Part shown: positions 1-12,539 of the stretch, piece after piece | Layout of the letters: each line of letters opens with the position of its first letter | Position numbering within the stretch: the stretch's first letter is position 1 | NCBI GenBank assembly: GCA_928212115.1 | Contig: CAKMRJ010003334.1 | Coordinates: 38,348,456 to 38,412,455 of the forward strand | Reading direction: 5' to 3' | DNA: 64,000 nucleotides | DNA from: Lactuca virosa | Taxonomy: Eukaryota; Streptophyta; Magnoliopsida; Asterales; Asteraceae | The notes under the pieces: model-generated | The model's database searches: none | What the model was told of the DNA's origin: nothing | Seen by the model: only the letters and a program-made list of their open reading frames with translations | Position numbers and translations under genes: made by a program

Positions 1-437
1 ACGAAAGCATACAACGTTTGTGAAATGCACGAGATCCCTATATATTCAATAATCTCTAACATATAGTGTGGACATATAACCAAATCAAACAACCCGCCTC
101 GAGGGATTTTGTACTCTTTGTCCCCCTCCTTCCTTAGATTAGCAAGAATATAATGGTGGTAAAAGTTCCCAATTATTCCTACTACGAACAACCCAATTCC
201 AACGTATTTTAGATCCACTGAAGGCTCGGGAATGTCTCTAGATAGATATTGAGCATAAATCATTGTCGTGGTGGAGAAGGTATAGCTCATTGGGATGAGT
301 ATTGCCGATTCTAGCGGCATGTAACCACTATACTTGTGAAGAAAGAGTACCTACGTAACAAAGTTGCAATAATCAAAACCAACAAAATGTACTCAATCTA
401 GTTTCAAATGGATCAACATCCAAACATATAATATTTT

Positions 438-503
<66 letters not shown>

Positions 504-1157
504 TATGTATGCAGTGTAAAAATTTTGAATTTTTTTTCTACTATTGTGCCGCTATTTAAATTTCTCGTATCACCCCTATTATGAAATCATGCGTCCGCCC
601 CTGACATCATCTCGTCGAAGACACAGCATCATGTGATGTGTTAATTAGGTACACAAAAGTGTGTGTAAGAGTTCAGTGTAGACAAGGAACCTAATCCGTT
701 TTGGAATTGAAACTCTCACGATGTTGCCATAAGAACTCGAATCCTTGTGTGGTTTTGCAAAAACATGCTATGACCTGGAGGCAAAACACATAATATTTTA
801 GAAATTGTGTATCTGGAAATGTACCTCAAGCACTCTTTTGAAGAAATGTGTAGTGAGAGCCGAAGCAACCAACACAAATCTAAGATATTGATCGGGAAAC
901 ACGAGTAAAGAACCCAATGCCACGAGAAATGCCGGTGTGTACACTAGAAGCATCCCGTTTCTACTTGACAACTTCATATCATCTTTTTTCTTTGCAAGAC
1001 CTACGTTCAAGAACTTGGAATACTGCATATGTTTGCCTTTGATCTCCATGTACCCCGCGTTCATTAATGATGCAAGACCAACAACCGACATCATGGTGAC
1101 AAACAATGATGATGGTGGTCGAAACACGAAGTTTAACAAAATCGAAGGAATCGACAT
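1..1157 (-). CDS. Steroid 5-alpha-reductase family protein, copy 1 (partial, two exons)
   Basis: Membrane reductase of the 3-oxo-5-alpha-steroid 4-dehydrogenase family; the characterised plant member, DET2, reduces a steroid enone with NADPH in brassinosteroid synthesis. Exon 1 is 1157-825 (111 codons, start MSIPSILLNF) and ends ...KRVLE at a GT donor (824-823). Exon 2 starts at 350 after an AG acceptor (352-351) with VLFLHKYSG and runs off the window at base 1, in the family's C-terminal domain (NFYHHY, then GGLFDLVICPHY). About 57 residues by the paralogue's length must lie outside the window. The 474-bp intron holds an AT microsatellite. The frame is open and splice phase 0 matches the paralogue at 54643-56124; exon 1 agrees at 84 of 111 residues by hand count. 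The true substrate is unknown: the length class (about 268 aa) fits the DET2-like relatives rather than DET2 itself. Confidence 0.88.
440..498. repeat. AT dinucleotide microsatellite in intron of reductase copy 1
   Basis: About 30 AT units lie inside the single intron. The paralogue's intron lacks this run. Likely length-variable. Confidence 0.9.
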
Positions 1158-1210
1158 TTTGAGTCAATGTACTTTTGGTGTTTTTGAGTTTGGTATAAAT
1201 ATTCTAGTGA

Positions 1211-1220
1211 TGTATATATA
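1211..1220 (-). promoter_or_regulatory. Candidate TATA box of reductase copy 1
   Basis: A TATATATACA-type stretch on the minus strand lies about 55 bases upstream of the start codon at 1157. That spacing is reasonable for a TATA box with a short 5' leader. It is seen by eye only, and AT-rich runs are common in this window. Confidence 0.35.
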
Positions 1221-1221
1221 G

Positions 1222-2237
1222 ATCATGTGCAATGCGGTCAAATATTAATTTGCTACAGGCACAAACGTGTTGTTGTGGTTCCAAGTCCATATTTCGAAAG
1301 GGACACAGGCGTTGAATTATAAGAAAACAAAATTCGAGAATGTCGTTTAATGTTTTAAAATCAATATAATATTAGTTTTTAAGATATTAGAAATAATTAA
1401 TAAAAACGATATTCTCGACGGCATATAAAATAATTAGACTAAATTACAAATTTCGTCCCTATATTTTTGATAAGTTATGACTTCAGTCCAATTACGTTTG
1501 ATTTTTTCTTCGGTGATCGATTTTTGAAGCATAGTTTCCTTGCATTTTTTGTCTATAACCTATGGCATCAAAAGATGGACATTACGTCTAAGTAGAATTA
1601 CTAATATGCCCCATCTTCACATCTTTATATTTTTCAATGAAAAGTTGAAAACCCTAATAATATTATTGATCTTGTTCATCTTAAATCTTAAACCCTAGAA
1701 TCTAACCATAATAATAATAATAATTATAATAATAATAATAATAAACTCAAAATAAAATTAAACAAAATTCAGATCCAAAACAAATCTAAAATTACTTGAA
1801 AGGCAAGCAATGTCTCTATTTGTCCATCCATTTGGGTATTTTCGTCCATTGCTAGCTATAGAGTTTTTTGAAGAAGGATACCATATAAATGTTCTGGAAG
1901 CCAAATTCACAGCCACCTCATCCTCATATGATATTGTGGTCAAATCGCATCTGATGAGGACCGATTATCAAAACTGTTGACAATTTGCAATTCTGCGTTT
2001 CATTTAATTATAAGTTATAACGACGACTTATTTCTTAATTGGTAAATATAAAGAAACTGAATTTTTTCATCCAAAGGTTTTGATTATTATAACTTTAACA
2101 ATTCATGAGAGCATAATCCAAAACTCGACGAACTCAATGTAAACAAAGGTACGTATAGCCGTATGGTTGAATTTAATTATGCTGGTATGAATTTGAAAAA
2201 GTAAAAGAAAGAAAGAAAAAAAGGTTTTAAAACTATT
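1222..2237. other. AT-rich region upstream of reductase copy 1, no gene seen
   Basis: Holds the upstream region of copy 1, then AT-rich sequence with an AAT run near 1710-1745. Around 1440-1560 there is text reminiscent of the arm of a terminal-inverted-repeat element (phrases like 'tcgtccctatat'), but no opposing arm was found. No convincing coding frame. Confidence 0.5.
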
Positions 2238-2563
2238 TAGGACTACTTGTGTCAGAAATCAAACGTTCTAATGAGGAAATTTTTAATTTAGTCAAACTAT
2301 TTTATGGTACATAAATTGTATTTTACTATTTTAAGATAGGGAAAATCGCATATTTATGCAACATCGCTTTATATTTTTTCCAGTTTATTTAACAACATTT
2401 TAGGACTACTTGTGTCAGAAATCAAACGTTATAATGAGGAAATTTCTAATTTAGTCAAATTATTTTATGGTACATAAATTGTATTTTACTATTTTAAGAT
2501 AGGGAAAATCGCATTTTATGCAACATCGTTTTATATCTTTTCCAATTTATTTAACTACATTTA
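2238..2563. repeat. Tandem duplication, two units of 163 bp
   Basis: The segment beginning TAGGACTACTTGTGTCAG at 2238 is repeated at 2401, giving a 163-bp period. The copies differ by scattered substitutions and small indels. No coding potential. Probably a local duplication inside an old repeat. Confidence 0.85.
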
Positions 2564-3048
2564 ATTTTATATAACACATTTAATATTGCTATAAAACATG
2601 AAAGAACCTCAACTAACTAGTCTTATACTCGTCTGATTGACGGTTAACCAATGTAAAAACAATCATTGTATTCTTGAAAAAAGAAAATATAGGAACCCAA
2701 TTGCAATCCAAGATAATATTAAATGTGAAACATTTTTAACATGAATTCATAGAAATAAACAAAACACTCAAAAATTTAATGTAATGTCCAAAAGAATGTC
2801 ATAAAACACACATTATAACTAAGTTAAAGGCAATTTGAAATTCGTATAGAGGTCATGAAATATCGTCATGACCTAGGAACTGTTTGTGTCAAATCTTTAT
2901 GTGTGGCATAGTTAAGGCTGTGATATTCGATTTGTTTGAATGATCAACTTCTATATTAGCACAAACATCATAATTATAAAAATCCAAAAAACGGTAATAA
3001 TAAACATAATTTAACAGAATAGCCAACAATAAAAGTTGAATGAAAATT

Positions 3049-3351
3049 ATTTTCATACCATTAGAAAATTAGATAATTTAAATCATACGTTGTAACTTAC
3101 GTCATTGTCTTCCTCATCTTTTACGTTAGACATAGATTTTTTAGATACATCATCTTCAATAATAGCACAATCATCCTAATCGTGTATATTGAAAACAACA
3201 ATAAGAAACATAAATAATAAAGATTTCCATATCGTAAGAAAATTAGATAATTTAAACCATATGTTGTAACTTATATCAGTGTCTTCCTCATCTTTTACCT
3301 CAGACATATATTTTTCAAAACATCATCTTCAATATTAGCACAAACATCCAA
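3049..3351. repeat. Imperfect duplication, period about 174 bp
   Basis: A segment around ATTAGATAATTTAA (3068) recurs at 3242 together with the following text about 'cttcctcatcttttac' and 'catcatcttcaat'. A third fragment of the unit appears near 2946. Looks like decayed repeat DNA. Confidence 0.7.
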
Positions 3352-4492
3352 ACTGCGTTGAATGATATGTTCAACATTATTTAGTAGGCTATTACGTACA
3401 CATGGTTTTCTTTGATTGTTCTTATTTTACAGTATCTTGTCACTTTAAGAGAGCAGTTAGAGTGAGTGATTACTATGAGAAAATTGAAGCAATTGTTGCT
3501 AACTTGGCTTTGCATGTGGTGCTTATATTTTCATTTCTTATCTTGGTGTATCATCCCAAAAATTCAACCATAAATTCTTAAAAGAAAATAAATGAATTAA
3601 CTAATCGTATTAATAAGTGAAAACAACACCAATACCTCAACCACAACCAAAATCCGGCAACATAATAAAAAGTAACTACCTTAATCAAAACAATCGTAAA
3701 TGAAACAACCCTATAAAAGAAAAAAAAAACAAGCTAAAACTAGAAAGAAAGTTATAAAAAAGGCTAAACTAGAAGCAGCAAAATTTATCCATCCTCACCC
3801 ATGTAACAACACATCCGACATAAATGAACACCATATGCGTAAAGTAGTTGTGTAACTGAGATACAAAAATCAACATGAGGCTTATACTAACGGGTCACTG
3901 ATAGCCTACACTAAACAATTGTTTCTATACTAATTTAGAATTGATCAATGAATGCCTACACTAATCGATCATGTCATCTTGTACTAGTGTGTTTGTTGCA
4001 TATAAATCTTAATGAGATGTAACCACCATGCATGTCTCTTTAATTTTTTCCGATCCTAATCAACATTATGTTGCTACGCTTGATGTCCATATTTACCCTA
4101 CATAAAAAGTACAAAATATCAAACAATTTTTAGACTAGAATTAGTCATAAAAGAAAATAGGTCACATTTCACCACTTATGTTGAAATTAGGCAACCTCGA
4201 GTTCCCTTGTCTACTATGATTGCAATCAAAGAACATAGAATACAAAGATGGAGAAGATGGAAATGGAATTCAATGGAAAACAATTCATTAATCTTCATAA
4301 GATGAAGACGATAATAGAAAAGACACAAACTTGTAACTTCACTTTTAAGGAGAAGTCAAAACACACTACAACCTTAAGAAAGGAGAAGGTTGCAATCAAC
4401 TGAAATTTTGATGAAAAACAAGGTTTTGTACAACTGATTTACCTGAGAAACGAGGTTGTGAAAATTTGATGAATTTCGGTTTTGTTAATGAA
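3352..4492. other. Decayed repeat DNA, no gene seen
   Basis: AT-rich sequence without a sustained frame on either strand. The stretch 4200-4500 is less AT-rich and purine-rich on the plus strand. I could assign it to no family. Confidence 0.4.
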
Positions 4493-4525
4493 CTAGGTGT
4501 AAGACTCGTGCAGTACATGAGTTTA
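4493..4525 (-). mobile_element. Helitron-type 3' terminus (minus orientation)
   Basis: Read on the minus strand, a short imperfect hairpin (plus-strand bases 4504-4522, ACTCGTGCAGTACATGAGT) is followed by about 8 bases and then CTAG next to T. That is the known Helitron 3' end: a hairpin about 10 bases before CTRR, inserted between A and T. The element would extend rightwards on the plus strand; no 5' TC end or Rep/helicase frame was found, so it would be non-autonomous. Confidence 0.5.
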
Positions 4526-5208
4526 TTAAAAATAAAAATTTAATATAAATTTGTAAACATTACGTATTTTTTAAAGTAATACTTTTACATAAATAAAAAG
4601 GATATAATCATGAATAAAGTAAGTAATTCAATATATACTAATAAAAAATATTAACATATTTTAAAAAATGATGTTGAAAATTTAGGTGTAAGCATTAAAC
4701 ATTTTTTTTAAAGTAAACTTTCGAAATAAATACAAACGAAATGATAATAATTAGGTAGTTGGATGTATATTAATAAAAAAAACTATTGACATAGTTAACA
4801 TAACATTGAATTTCTTTTATCTAAATATAATTTTATATGTTTGTGTTTGTCTGTAGACTCGTTTGAATCCATATTATATTTTTATCTTTAAAACAATAAT
4901 AAATCCTAAAATAAAATTATGATGCAAAAATGTTATCAAATTTTAAAAGTTCAATTATTAAAATGGAGACATTATAAATTTATGTGTAGCTATAAAAAAA
5001 ATTTGTTAATCACTACACATTTTACATGACTTGAGTTTGTAAAACGTAAATTCACTTTTTATTCATTGCTCATATATGTATTACATGTATAAAATATAAA
5101 ATATATATACTACTTAATTGTCATATAACATATAAAAAAATATTATATATAGATAAAATACTTAGTATTTTCTTAAGTATATCTAGAAAAATATAAGAAC
5201 TTATATAT

Positions 5209-5240
<32 letters not shown>

Positions 5241-5649
5241 GGTAAATATAAATTTATATTGAAATAAAAGACATTTACCTAAATACATGACTTAAAAATG
5301 CTTAATGTTAATCCCTTGAGATGTGTGTTAAATAGCTACCATATATAAACATTTACTATGGAAAGAAACAACTAGAGCATTTATTCTCAAAATTAATAGA
5401 ATTAATGTATCTACCATATATAAACTCTTACTAAAAAGTGGATTTTAAATTTTAAAAAACTGAAAAAGATAAGAAAATGACAAGTGGAAAAAAAGAAAAT
5501 CCAAAAATCTTAGAAAATGACATATGTCAAATGTAATGAGAAGATGACATTTGGCAAAATCATTTTTATTTATTATGGTAGATGTTTGATCATTGAATGT
5601 TATTTAATGTTGATAAATATTTGATTGATGGAGTTTCAATGATTTATGA
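4526..5649. other. AT-rich interior of a putative Helitron, no gene
   Basis: Very AT-rich, with a short AT microsatellite near 5216-5240 and several near-repeats of 'aatttatatataaac'-like text. No coding frame. Confidence 0.4.
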
Positions 5650-5664
5650 TCATTAGATGATGTT

Positions 5665-5871
5665 TTTTTGGAAAGGGAACTACCCTAATGAGGGTTTTCG
5701 GTCAGCTTTCTTGTACCGATAAATCCACCGCTGCAAACATGAGACTATGTCTCACCGCAGACGAACCTCCATGACCACAGGGCTGAGTAGTGCCACAATT
5801 TGAACATTGATCAATAGGTTATCCACCATATATTCCACATGTCTTACCAAGTCACCACAACCCAAGTGGTT
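5665..5871 (-). mobile_element. tRNA-derived SINE with 15-bp target-site duplication
   Basis: A 207-bp insertion is flanked by perfect 15-bp direct repeats TCATTAGATGATGTT at 5650-5664 and 5872-5886. On the minus strand it begins near the right repeat, carries a box-A-like motif (TGACTTGGTAAG) and, about 45 bases on, a box-B-like motif (TGTTCAAATTGTG), and ends in a short A run next to the left repeat. Long variable TSDs, internal pol III boxes and an A-tail are the SINE hallmarks. It is noticeably more GC-rich than its surroundings. Confidence 0.75.
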
Positions 5872-6127
5872 TCATTAGATGATGTTAAGAGTGATAAATT
5901 TGGAAATTTTGTAAGGATTATGCTTGAGATCAACATTTGGACTTGGTTGAAGAAAGATTTATAATTCAGTACAAATAATCAATGATTTAGGAGGAAGAAT
6001 TAATGATTTTGAATGGAGAATTAATGATTTTTTTGTGAAGAGCGTTTTTTTATGAGTAATCAATGATTTAGATAAAACAATCAATAAAGACATTAATTAT
6101 GAATGTATAAATCATTTTTTTAATTAA

Positions 6128-6153
6128 CTAGGATTTTGCTAGACGTGCGTTGT
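6128..6153 (-). mobile_element. Helitron-type 3' terminus interrupted by an LTR
   Basis: ACTAGG at 6127-6132 begins a second Helitron-like end on the minus strand. Its hairpin region (GTGCGTTG, ending 6152) is cut by the LTR at 6154. The sequence after that LTR (from 19053) starts GTTGCCGCA, so the pre-insertion site would form a small TGCG/CGCA stem. The Helitron body would continue to the right of 19053. Confidence 0.5.
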
Positions 6154-6798
6154 TGAAAGACCCACACTTTCATATTTGACAATTGTTACTCCAAAACATG
6201 CTACTTGCATATTCATAAATAATATTTTACATTGATAACTTGTTTACATAAGACTGGATACAAACCGACTATTACAAAGTATTATATATTACATAACTTC
6301 CCAGGATACTATAATTTATACATACATGAGTACAAAATACAATAGTTTCAAACTATTCAAAATCTTCCATCAGTATACGATTATATTGGTTACTTATCTC
6401 CTGCAATTTGTTAAACATTGAGAGGGGTAAGCGGTGACACTTAGTGAGTTCAATAATAGATACAATATAACATTATGCCACATATATACCAATATGACAG
6501 AAACAAAGGGAGCAAGGAACAACAAAGACATATGTGAATCATGCACGTTTCGGCCCAAATGGCACAAAAGACATATAATTTCTGATTAAACATTTTGGTA
6601 GATTTCAGGCTTTCAGCCCTGTCTAACCTTCTGCCAATGTCATGGAATAGAAGTCATTCTCTTACGAGAGATGCTCTACATGACCAGAGGCTACATATCA
6701 GTACCACCGTGAATCTAAGTCTTTTCATTGATCACATGGTCAAAGGTACAACTTTGCTACCATAATAGCGGAAATAATAACACGAGATGATAACACGG
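6154..6798 (-). mobile_element. Left part of an older gypsy-type solo LTR, split by element C
   Basis: Starts TGAAAGACCC after GTTGT (6149-6153) and would rejoin the sequence at 17596 once element C and one copy of its TSD are removed. The joined LTR (about 2.1 kb) ends ...TGTTACA at 19052, followed by GTTGC, a 4-of-5 match to the left flank. The left part shows no clear similarity to the other LTRs here, so its membership rests on the flanks and the right half. Confidence 0.45.
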
Positions 6799-8627
6799 TG
6801 TAACGTCCGTGTTTCAAGGCTAGACATTAATATTTACATAATGTTCTAGGTTAACCTTTGTAACTCATTTAGAAGAAATGAAAAGGAATTATGTGAATTT
6901 TATGTGAATTATGTGTTTTATGCTTAATTATTACGGTTTAAATAATTAAGAATAAAATGAGCGTCAAATTAAATATTAGGTAAAGCCGATATCTATTAAG
7001 AAACTGTGAGTGGGCGTGAACAAGATTACAAATATATAAAGAATGCCGAAATCCGAGTTATAACGAAGAAGTTATGACATGTCGAAGTTTCGCGACAAAA
7101 CCGGCATGTGGCCGAATGTCGTAAAAAGTGAGTTTTTGATAAACTACTTTTTAGCCTTAGTGATCTAAACGAAACTTGTAGTGTTCGTTAAACCGAGAAT
7201 AGGTATAAAAAGAACGCCCAAATCTGACTTCGTATGAGAAAGTTATGATTTTTTGAAGTTTCAGCTTAGCAGTAGACAGCTAAAAACTCGAATTTTAGAT
7301 CGAGAGATTTTTAGCCGACACGACCTAAACGAGAATCGAAGGTCTCGTCATTTATAGCACAACGGTAAAAAGTCTGACGAAAACGGACGTCGGATGAAGA
7401 AGTTATGATTTTTTAACGGATTTCCTGTCCCGGTCGGTTAAAAATAATAATATAAAAATTAAAGTCAAAATTAGCCGACGAAGTCTAAACAAAAGTTGTA
7501 GAGCGTAATTTTACCTACGCGTGCATATAAAGAACGTCAAAAACGGAGCTCGTATGCAAAAGTTATGGATTTTAGAAGATTGTGGCACAAATTCCGAGAA
7601 TCTCGCATGGATAAGGCCGACGTCGATGAGTCACCCTCGCCTGGATCCGAGACGTGCAGCCCTCTGATTGGACCGAACTTCGGTCAAGTCCAACTTCCTC
7701 CGACGCGTCTTTTGGCGTCCGAGGCGACGTCTAAGACGTCTCCTAAGACGCCTTGTCGTGTCCTTCGCATTTGGGCTGCCACCAGAGCTGCTTGCTGCTG
7801 ACTCTTCTTGGCCGACCCTCGCAGCCCTTCCCTATAAATAGAAGGCTGCGAGCCTTCCCGGGTAATGTTGGGATTTTGCCCTTTTTCACCCCTAAACTCA
7901 TATTTTAGCCATTTTGACCTCCCCCGATGCCCCGAGATCATTTCCAACGCCCAGAACACGTCCCGGAGTGCCCGAGGCCCGGAAAATTTATCTTTTCGTT
8001 TTGAAGCCCGACTTTCGCAGAGCCCGGGTTTCTCAATAAAACTCCCGGTTTTATTAGAAAAATCGTTTTTTAGGCAACGAAGTGCTGCCCGGTTAGCGTT
8101 AAATCAGTGAGTGTATAGTCACTTTCACACTTACACATAGATATGAAGTAATTTACCTTAAAATACGTGCTATGTGTAAATATATAAGTGTTTATTTGAG
8201 GTGACTGTTGAATTGATGTTTTATACAAGTTTTAAACTGTATATATATATATATATATATCTATATATATATTATATATATATATATATTATCTACAAAT
8301 ATGTGGGTAAAACATGGGTAGATGAATTAGATGATGTGTGATGAAATAAAAGTGATGAGAGGTATCGATGTTTAAGATGATCTAGTCATCTAGCAGAGTA
8401 TAGACAACGGCCACAGGCTATTTTAGATAGTCCAGTGGAACGTTAGTAGACTTGTAATCGGTACGTATGTTTGAACTATATGTTCATAAAGTGTTCTTGA
8501 ACTATATGTTCATTAGGTATTTTTGAACTATGTGTTCATCCATTAGTTCTTCCTTTTGACACTATTACGTGTCGGGGTACGAGAGCGTACGGGAGTACTT
8601 TATCAGTATTTTCCCTATACTTATATT

Positions 8628-11005
8628 TGATGGGTTTTTAAGTAAAACAAATAAACTAGAAAACAATTCCTAAGTTCACATGCAACCTACTTTGGATCTA
8701 TGTTTTAACTATTGAACATATAACTTTGAATTGCAAACAAGAACCCTAGAGGAGAGAGGCTAATTTCGAAATTAACAAACTAGGGTTTAGGAGTTACATA
8801 CCTTTCAATTGTTATAGTAAACAATTGATAATCCTCTTGATCTTCTTGGAAGCTTAGCACCACAAATGTAATGCCTCTAATGGAATCACACCCAAGACCT
8901 AGCAAGAAAGAAACTAGAAGGAGAGAGGATGGAGAGAGTATGCAATTTCGGCCTAGGTATCTTCCAAAGAATAGAGTGACCTCAAATGTGAGCCAGGAGG
9001 CTCCTTAAATAGCTGAGGGATCTAGGGTTTAGGGAAAAACCCTAATTATCCTTTGCTTAGGGCCTAAGCAAAACCCAAGGGCCTTATCTGGACCCCTTGG
9101 ACGAAATCTCTAGGGTTTCCCCTATGGATTTCGTCCACCTCCTTCCAAGGAGGTTCTGGAGCCTTCCACTCAACTATTAGATAATTGCAAACTAGTCCCT
9201 GCACTTTACAATTAATACTTTTAACCCCAAAATTAATTCTGATTAATTTCTGGCTAACTATTAATTAAACATAATGATTTCTAATTAATATATTAATCTA
9301 TTAACATATTAATAAATCATTTATATATTAATTTATTAATCTTATAAATTAATATCTCTCCTTTCATAATTTCCTTGTCCAGTTGCTAGGTTGAGGGCAA
9401 CCCAAAAGGACTGTGCTGCTATCAATTCAAGTACATACCAATTATAGTTATGGGCTTAGACACCTAATCCAACAGTCTCCCACTTGGATAAGTCTGTAAC
9501 TATAATTGCTAGTATGCCTTCTAAATTTGACCAGCAAATTGTAGCTTCCAAAAAGTTGCCGCCGAAATCTGACCCGGTCAGTTACGTGTCCTAAGATAAG
9601 TGATTATATAAATCCTTCGCTCTCCTGGATATCCCCAGACAAAAGACATGGAATATAATCAATCTCTTTGTCCAGAATCAATGTTTCCCGATTCCTGATT
9701 TGTGATGATGTAGGACTTCTAATTGAACACATCAATTTAGTCCTGGCTGGGCCCAGCACATAAGTCAACACCAAATCATCGAGGGGCCCACAGATATTGC
9801 TTTTCCGCTTAGGGCAAAAGGAACGATAAACGTTGACTCATATGCTTGTATCTTTTACTCATCAAATTATACATGACAATACGTTTTATAACACCAAGTT
9901 ACTGATGCGTTTTCGTATCACCAATGCATGACCGACTTGTAAATTACAACTCATATATCTTCGTTTCAAGATTATAAGATATTATCGTCTCAGTATTACT
10001 CGTGATGAATTCCATGAAGTGATACTCTGAGCGAGGGTTTATCCAATACTCAAATCTCAATTTCTGAGTACTCATGAACATTGCAGCAATTCTATTGCCA
10101 TGCCTATCCTCAGACAATCTACAATCTAGTTCATGACAGTCTTAATTCACTACTTACTTCCAAACGTATGAGCGACTGTGGAGTTTGAATAATCTTATTA
10201 TTCGGGAAGTAAAACATGCAAAATATGAAACAGAATAATAAACAATCGACAAAGGCAGTAACCAAACTTATAAATAATACTTTATTATTTAATCACCAAA
10301 AGTCAATTACATTTACTTTGTTACAAGTTTCAGAACAAAACTAATCTAACTACTAAAACTAATATCATCTTTCAGTCCTATGCTCCGAGCATGCTGAATA
10401 TGCTTAGCCCTACTCAGACCCTTTGTGAGGGGATCTGCTGGGTTATCTTCAGATGACACCCTCTTTACTATAAGATGGCCTTCTTCTACTCTATGTCTGA
10501 TGAAATGGTACTTTCTGTCGATATGTCTGGTTTTACCATGATCTCTCGGTTCCTTTGTCAAGGCAACCGCTCCTTCATTATCGCAGAACAGTTCCATAGG
10601 CTCCTGGATGGTTGGAACAACTCCGAGATCTCCGATGAAGTTCCTCAACCAAGCTGCTTCTTTCGACACTTCACTCGCTGCTATGTACTCTGATTCACAA
10701 GTAGAATCAGCCACCGTATCTTGCTTGGAACTTTTCCAAGTAACTGCTCCTCCATTCAGTAGAAATACCCAGCCTGATTGAGAACGGAAGTTATCTCTAT
10801 CCGTCTGAAAGCTGGCATCACTGTAACCATGTACTCTCAAAGTATCATTGCCACCAAGTACAAGGACCCAGTCCTTTGTCCTTCGCAAATACTTGAGTAT
10901 ATTCTTAACCGCTATCCAATGAGCTCTACCTGGGTTTCCCTGATAGCGACTGACCATGCTCAAAGCAAATGCCACATCAGGGCGAGTACATGTCATAGCG
11001 TACAT
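8628..11005 (-). mobile_element. 5'-truncated Ty1/copia element in the gypsy C 5' LTR
   Basis: Minus-strand copia remnant with its 3' LTR at 8628-9474 (reads TGTTGGATTAGG...CCCATCA), a polypurine tract (CCAAGTGGGAGAC, complement of 9475-9487) and the C-terminal part of pol at 10346-11005. Everything 5' of the RNase H region, including gag, integrase, most of RT and the 5' LTR, is gone. The break at 11005/11006 joins copia directly to gypsy LTR sequence, with the shared bases TGAT suggesting an illegitimate-recombination deletion. The same family supplies the solo LTR at 21703-22586 and resembles the copia at 40455-43412. Confidence 0.85.
10346..11005 (-). pseudogene. Copia pol fragment (end of RT and RNase H)
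   Basis: A 219-codon open stretch starts MYAMTCTRPDVAFA and contains the copia RNase H region: GYSDASFQTDRDN, SGWVFLLNGG, VADSTCESEYIAAS, then DRKYHFIRH and NPADPLTKGLS near the C terminus. It lacks the YVDD-bearing RT core, so it is a 3' remnant of a roughly 1,300-residue polyprotein. The frame is open, which suggests the truncation is recent relative to point decay. Nearly the same protein is encoded at 40482-41774. Confidence 0.85.
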
Positions 11006-12539
11006 GATAGTCGTTTTAGAGACGTAAAGTGAGGATAATGGGAATGGGTAATTAGGGTTATTTTTGGTTGATGAAATTAATAAATTTATTATTGACTGAG
11101 AACTTAATAAGTTTATTATTTATTGTGGGTTGAAAACCCTATATGCTCACCAGGCTCCCAAGCCTGACCTACTCAGTTTATTTGTATCACAGGTATCGAT
11201 ACGAAGTTGCTTTACACTGAGAGATTAAAAGAGAAGTAGATCACTAGTGTAAATGAATGTAAGTTTTGTTTATGCTCATGTTTTTGTATTGACAATGACA
11301 TCCCAATGGTTTAAGTGAATAAAATACATTTCTTCGGAAATGATTTGATAACATATTTATTATGTTTTTCTGGGAATAAATTCCGCAACACTTTTAATCA
11401 AATGATTACTCTGAAATTATTTTAAAAAAGCATAAACGAAATTGGTCTTTTTTGGCCGTGAAATTGGGGATGTCACAGTTGGTATCAGAGCATTAGTTTA
11501 AGCGAACTAAGAAATTGTAGGATTTCTAGACTTAAACTTAGAATGCTAAGCGATGATTGTGAGTTGAGTGTGTCTATTATATTTTAGGTAGTACACCTAA
11601 ATTGACACGAGCACTAGTTTATTTTAGGAAGGATGCCTAAAATGCTTTTATGTGCTAAATATTTTGTGTTATAGCTATAATGATGCTAATATTTGTTCGG
11701 ATCTATGGTCTGTTGCCGACCGGATCTGGAAACCTTATGTGTGTAGGATTCTAAGCGTATGATTACGAGATTAGAACTAACATGTAAACGTTTCGAAGTG
11801 ATAAGGAGATTCATATGTTTATCGTAAATAAAGCTTTCCTATCTTAAATTCTCGCCTGGTACACTGAACGTCTGCTTGGGTGTACAAAAACGTTATGGTG
11901 AAGACTCGTAGAGAATTGAGTAGATGGAGGAAATGAAAAGCTTATGATAGTGAATGATACCTATCAGAAGATATCGTAAGAATGGTATTTTGTCTTAGAA
12001 TATGTTTGATAAAATAATGAAACGTTTAGAGGAGTATGGTACGTATGAAGTACACCTTCGATTGGCAGGATGATGGAACGATTGGTGTAAGTCCTGAAGT
12101 TGTCCCATCATTTGGAATTTCCATCACCAACCAAGTTGAAGTAGAATTGATGACTGAAGATACGCATGGAAGAAGTCCTAGTAGAGTCTAGGAAAATTCT
12201 ATGATTAATTGGACACATTCGTATGTGTTAAATTGTTTTGTGATTTTAGGACTTGGGGACTGCGAGACAATACTTGGGACGAGTATGAGTAGGTGTGAAT
12301 AGTAGTAGAGATCTATACTACTGGAAGCACAGGACTCACACTTGGATCAGGGAAAGTCACAAGGTTACCAAGGAACTCGTAATTGATTCCGTCTTATTCT
12401 AGTCTGTCGTTACCATCGTTTCGGTAATGACTAAGAAGATGACTGTTATTCCGACCCTAGTGGTCATATCGAATTGAGTCCGACTACGATGAGTTTATTG
12501 CATGGTTCAGAGAACCAAGTTCTATGTAGTAGTTGACTT

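Larger units (their letters stand above)
6799..11477 (+). repeat. 5' LTR of gypsy C, interrupted by a copia fragment and internally deleted
   Basis: LTR sequence occupies 6799-8627 and 11006-11477. Compared with the 3' LTR, about 950 bp (equivalent of 16172-17122) is missing exactly where the copia 8628-11005 sits. A TATA-like CTATAAATAG lies near 7832-7845 in the GC-richer promoter part. Short frames here, for example near 7565-7801, are not genes: they recur in the other LTR. Confidence 0.85.

Noticed and set aside
7565..7801. Frame starting MDFRRLWHKF, repeated near 15126
   Set aside because: Both copies lie at the same place in the two LTRs of gypsy C, and the frames differ by indels, so this is LTR sequence.
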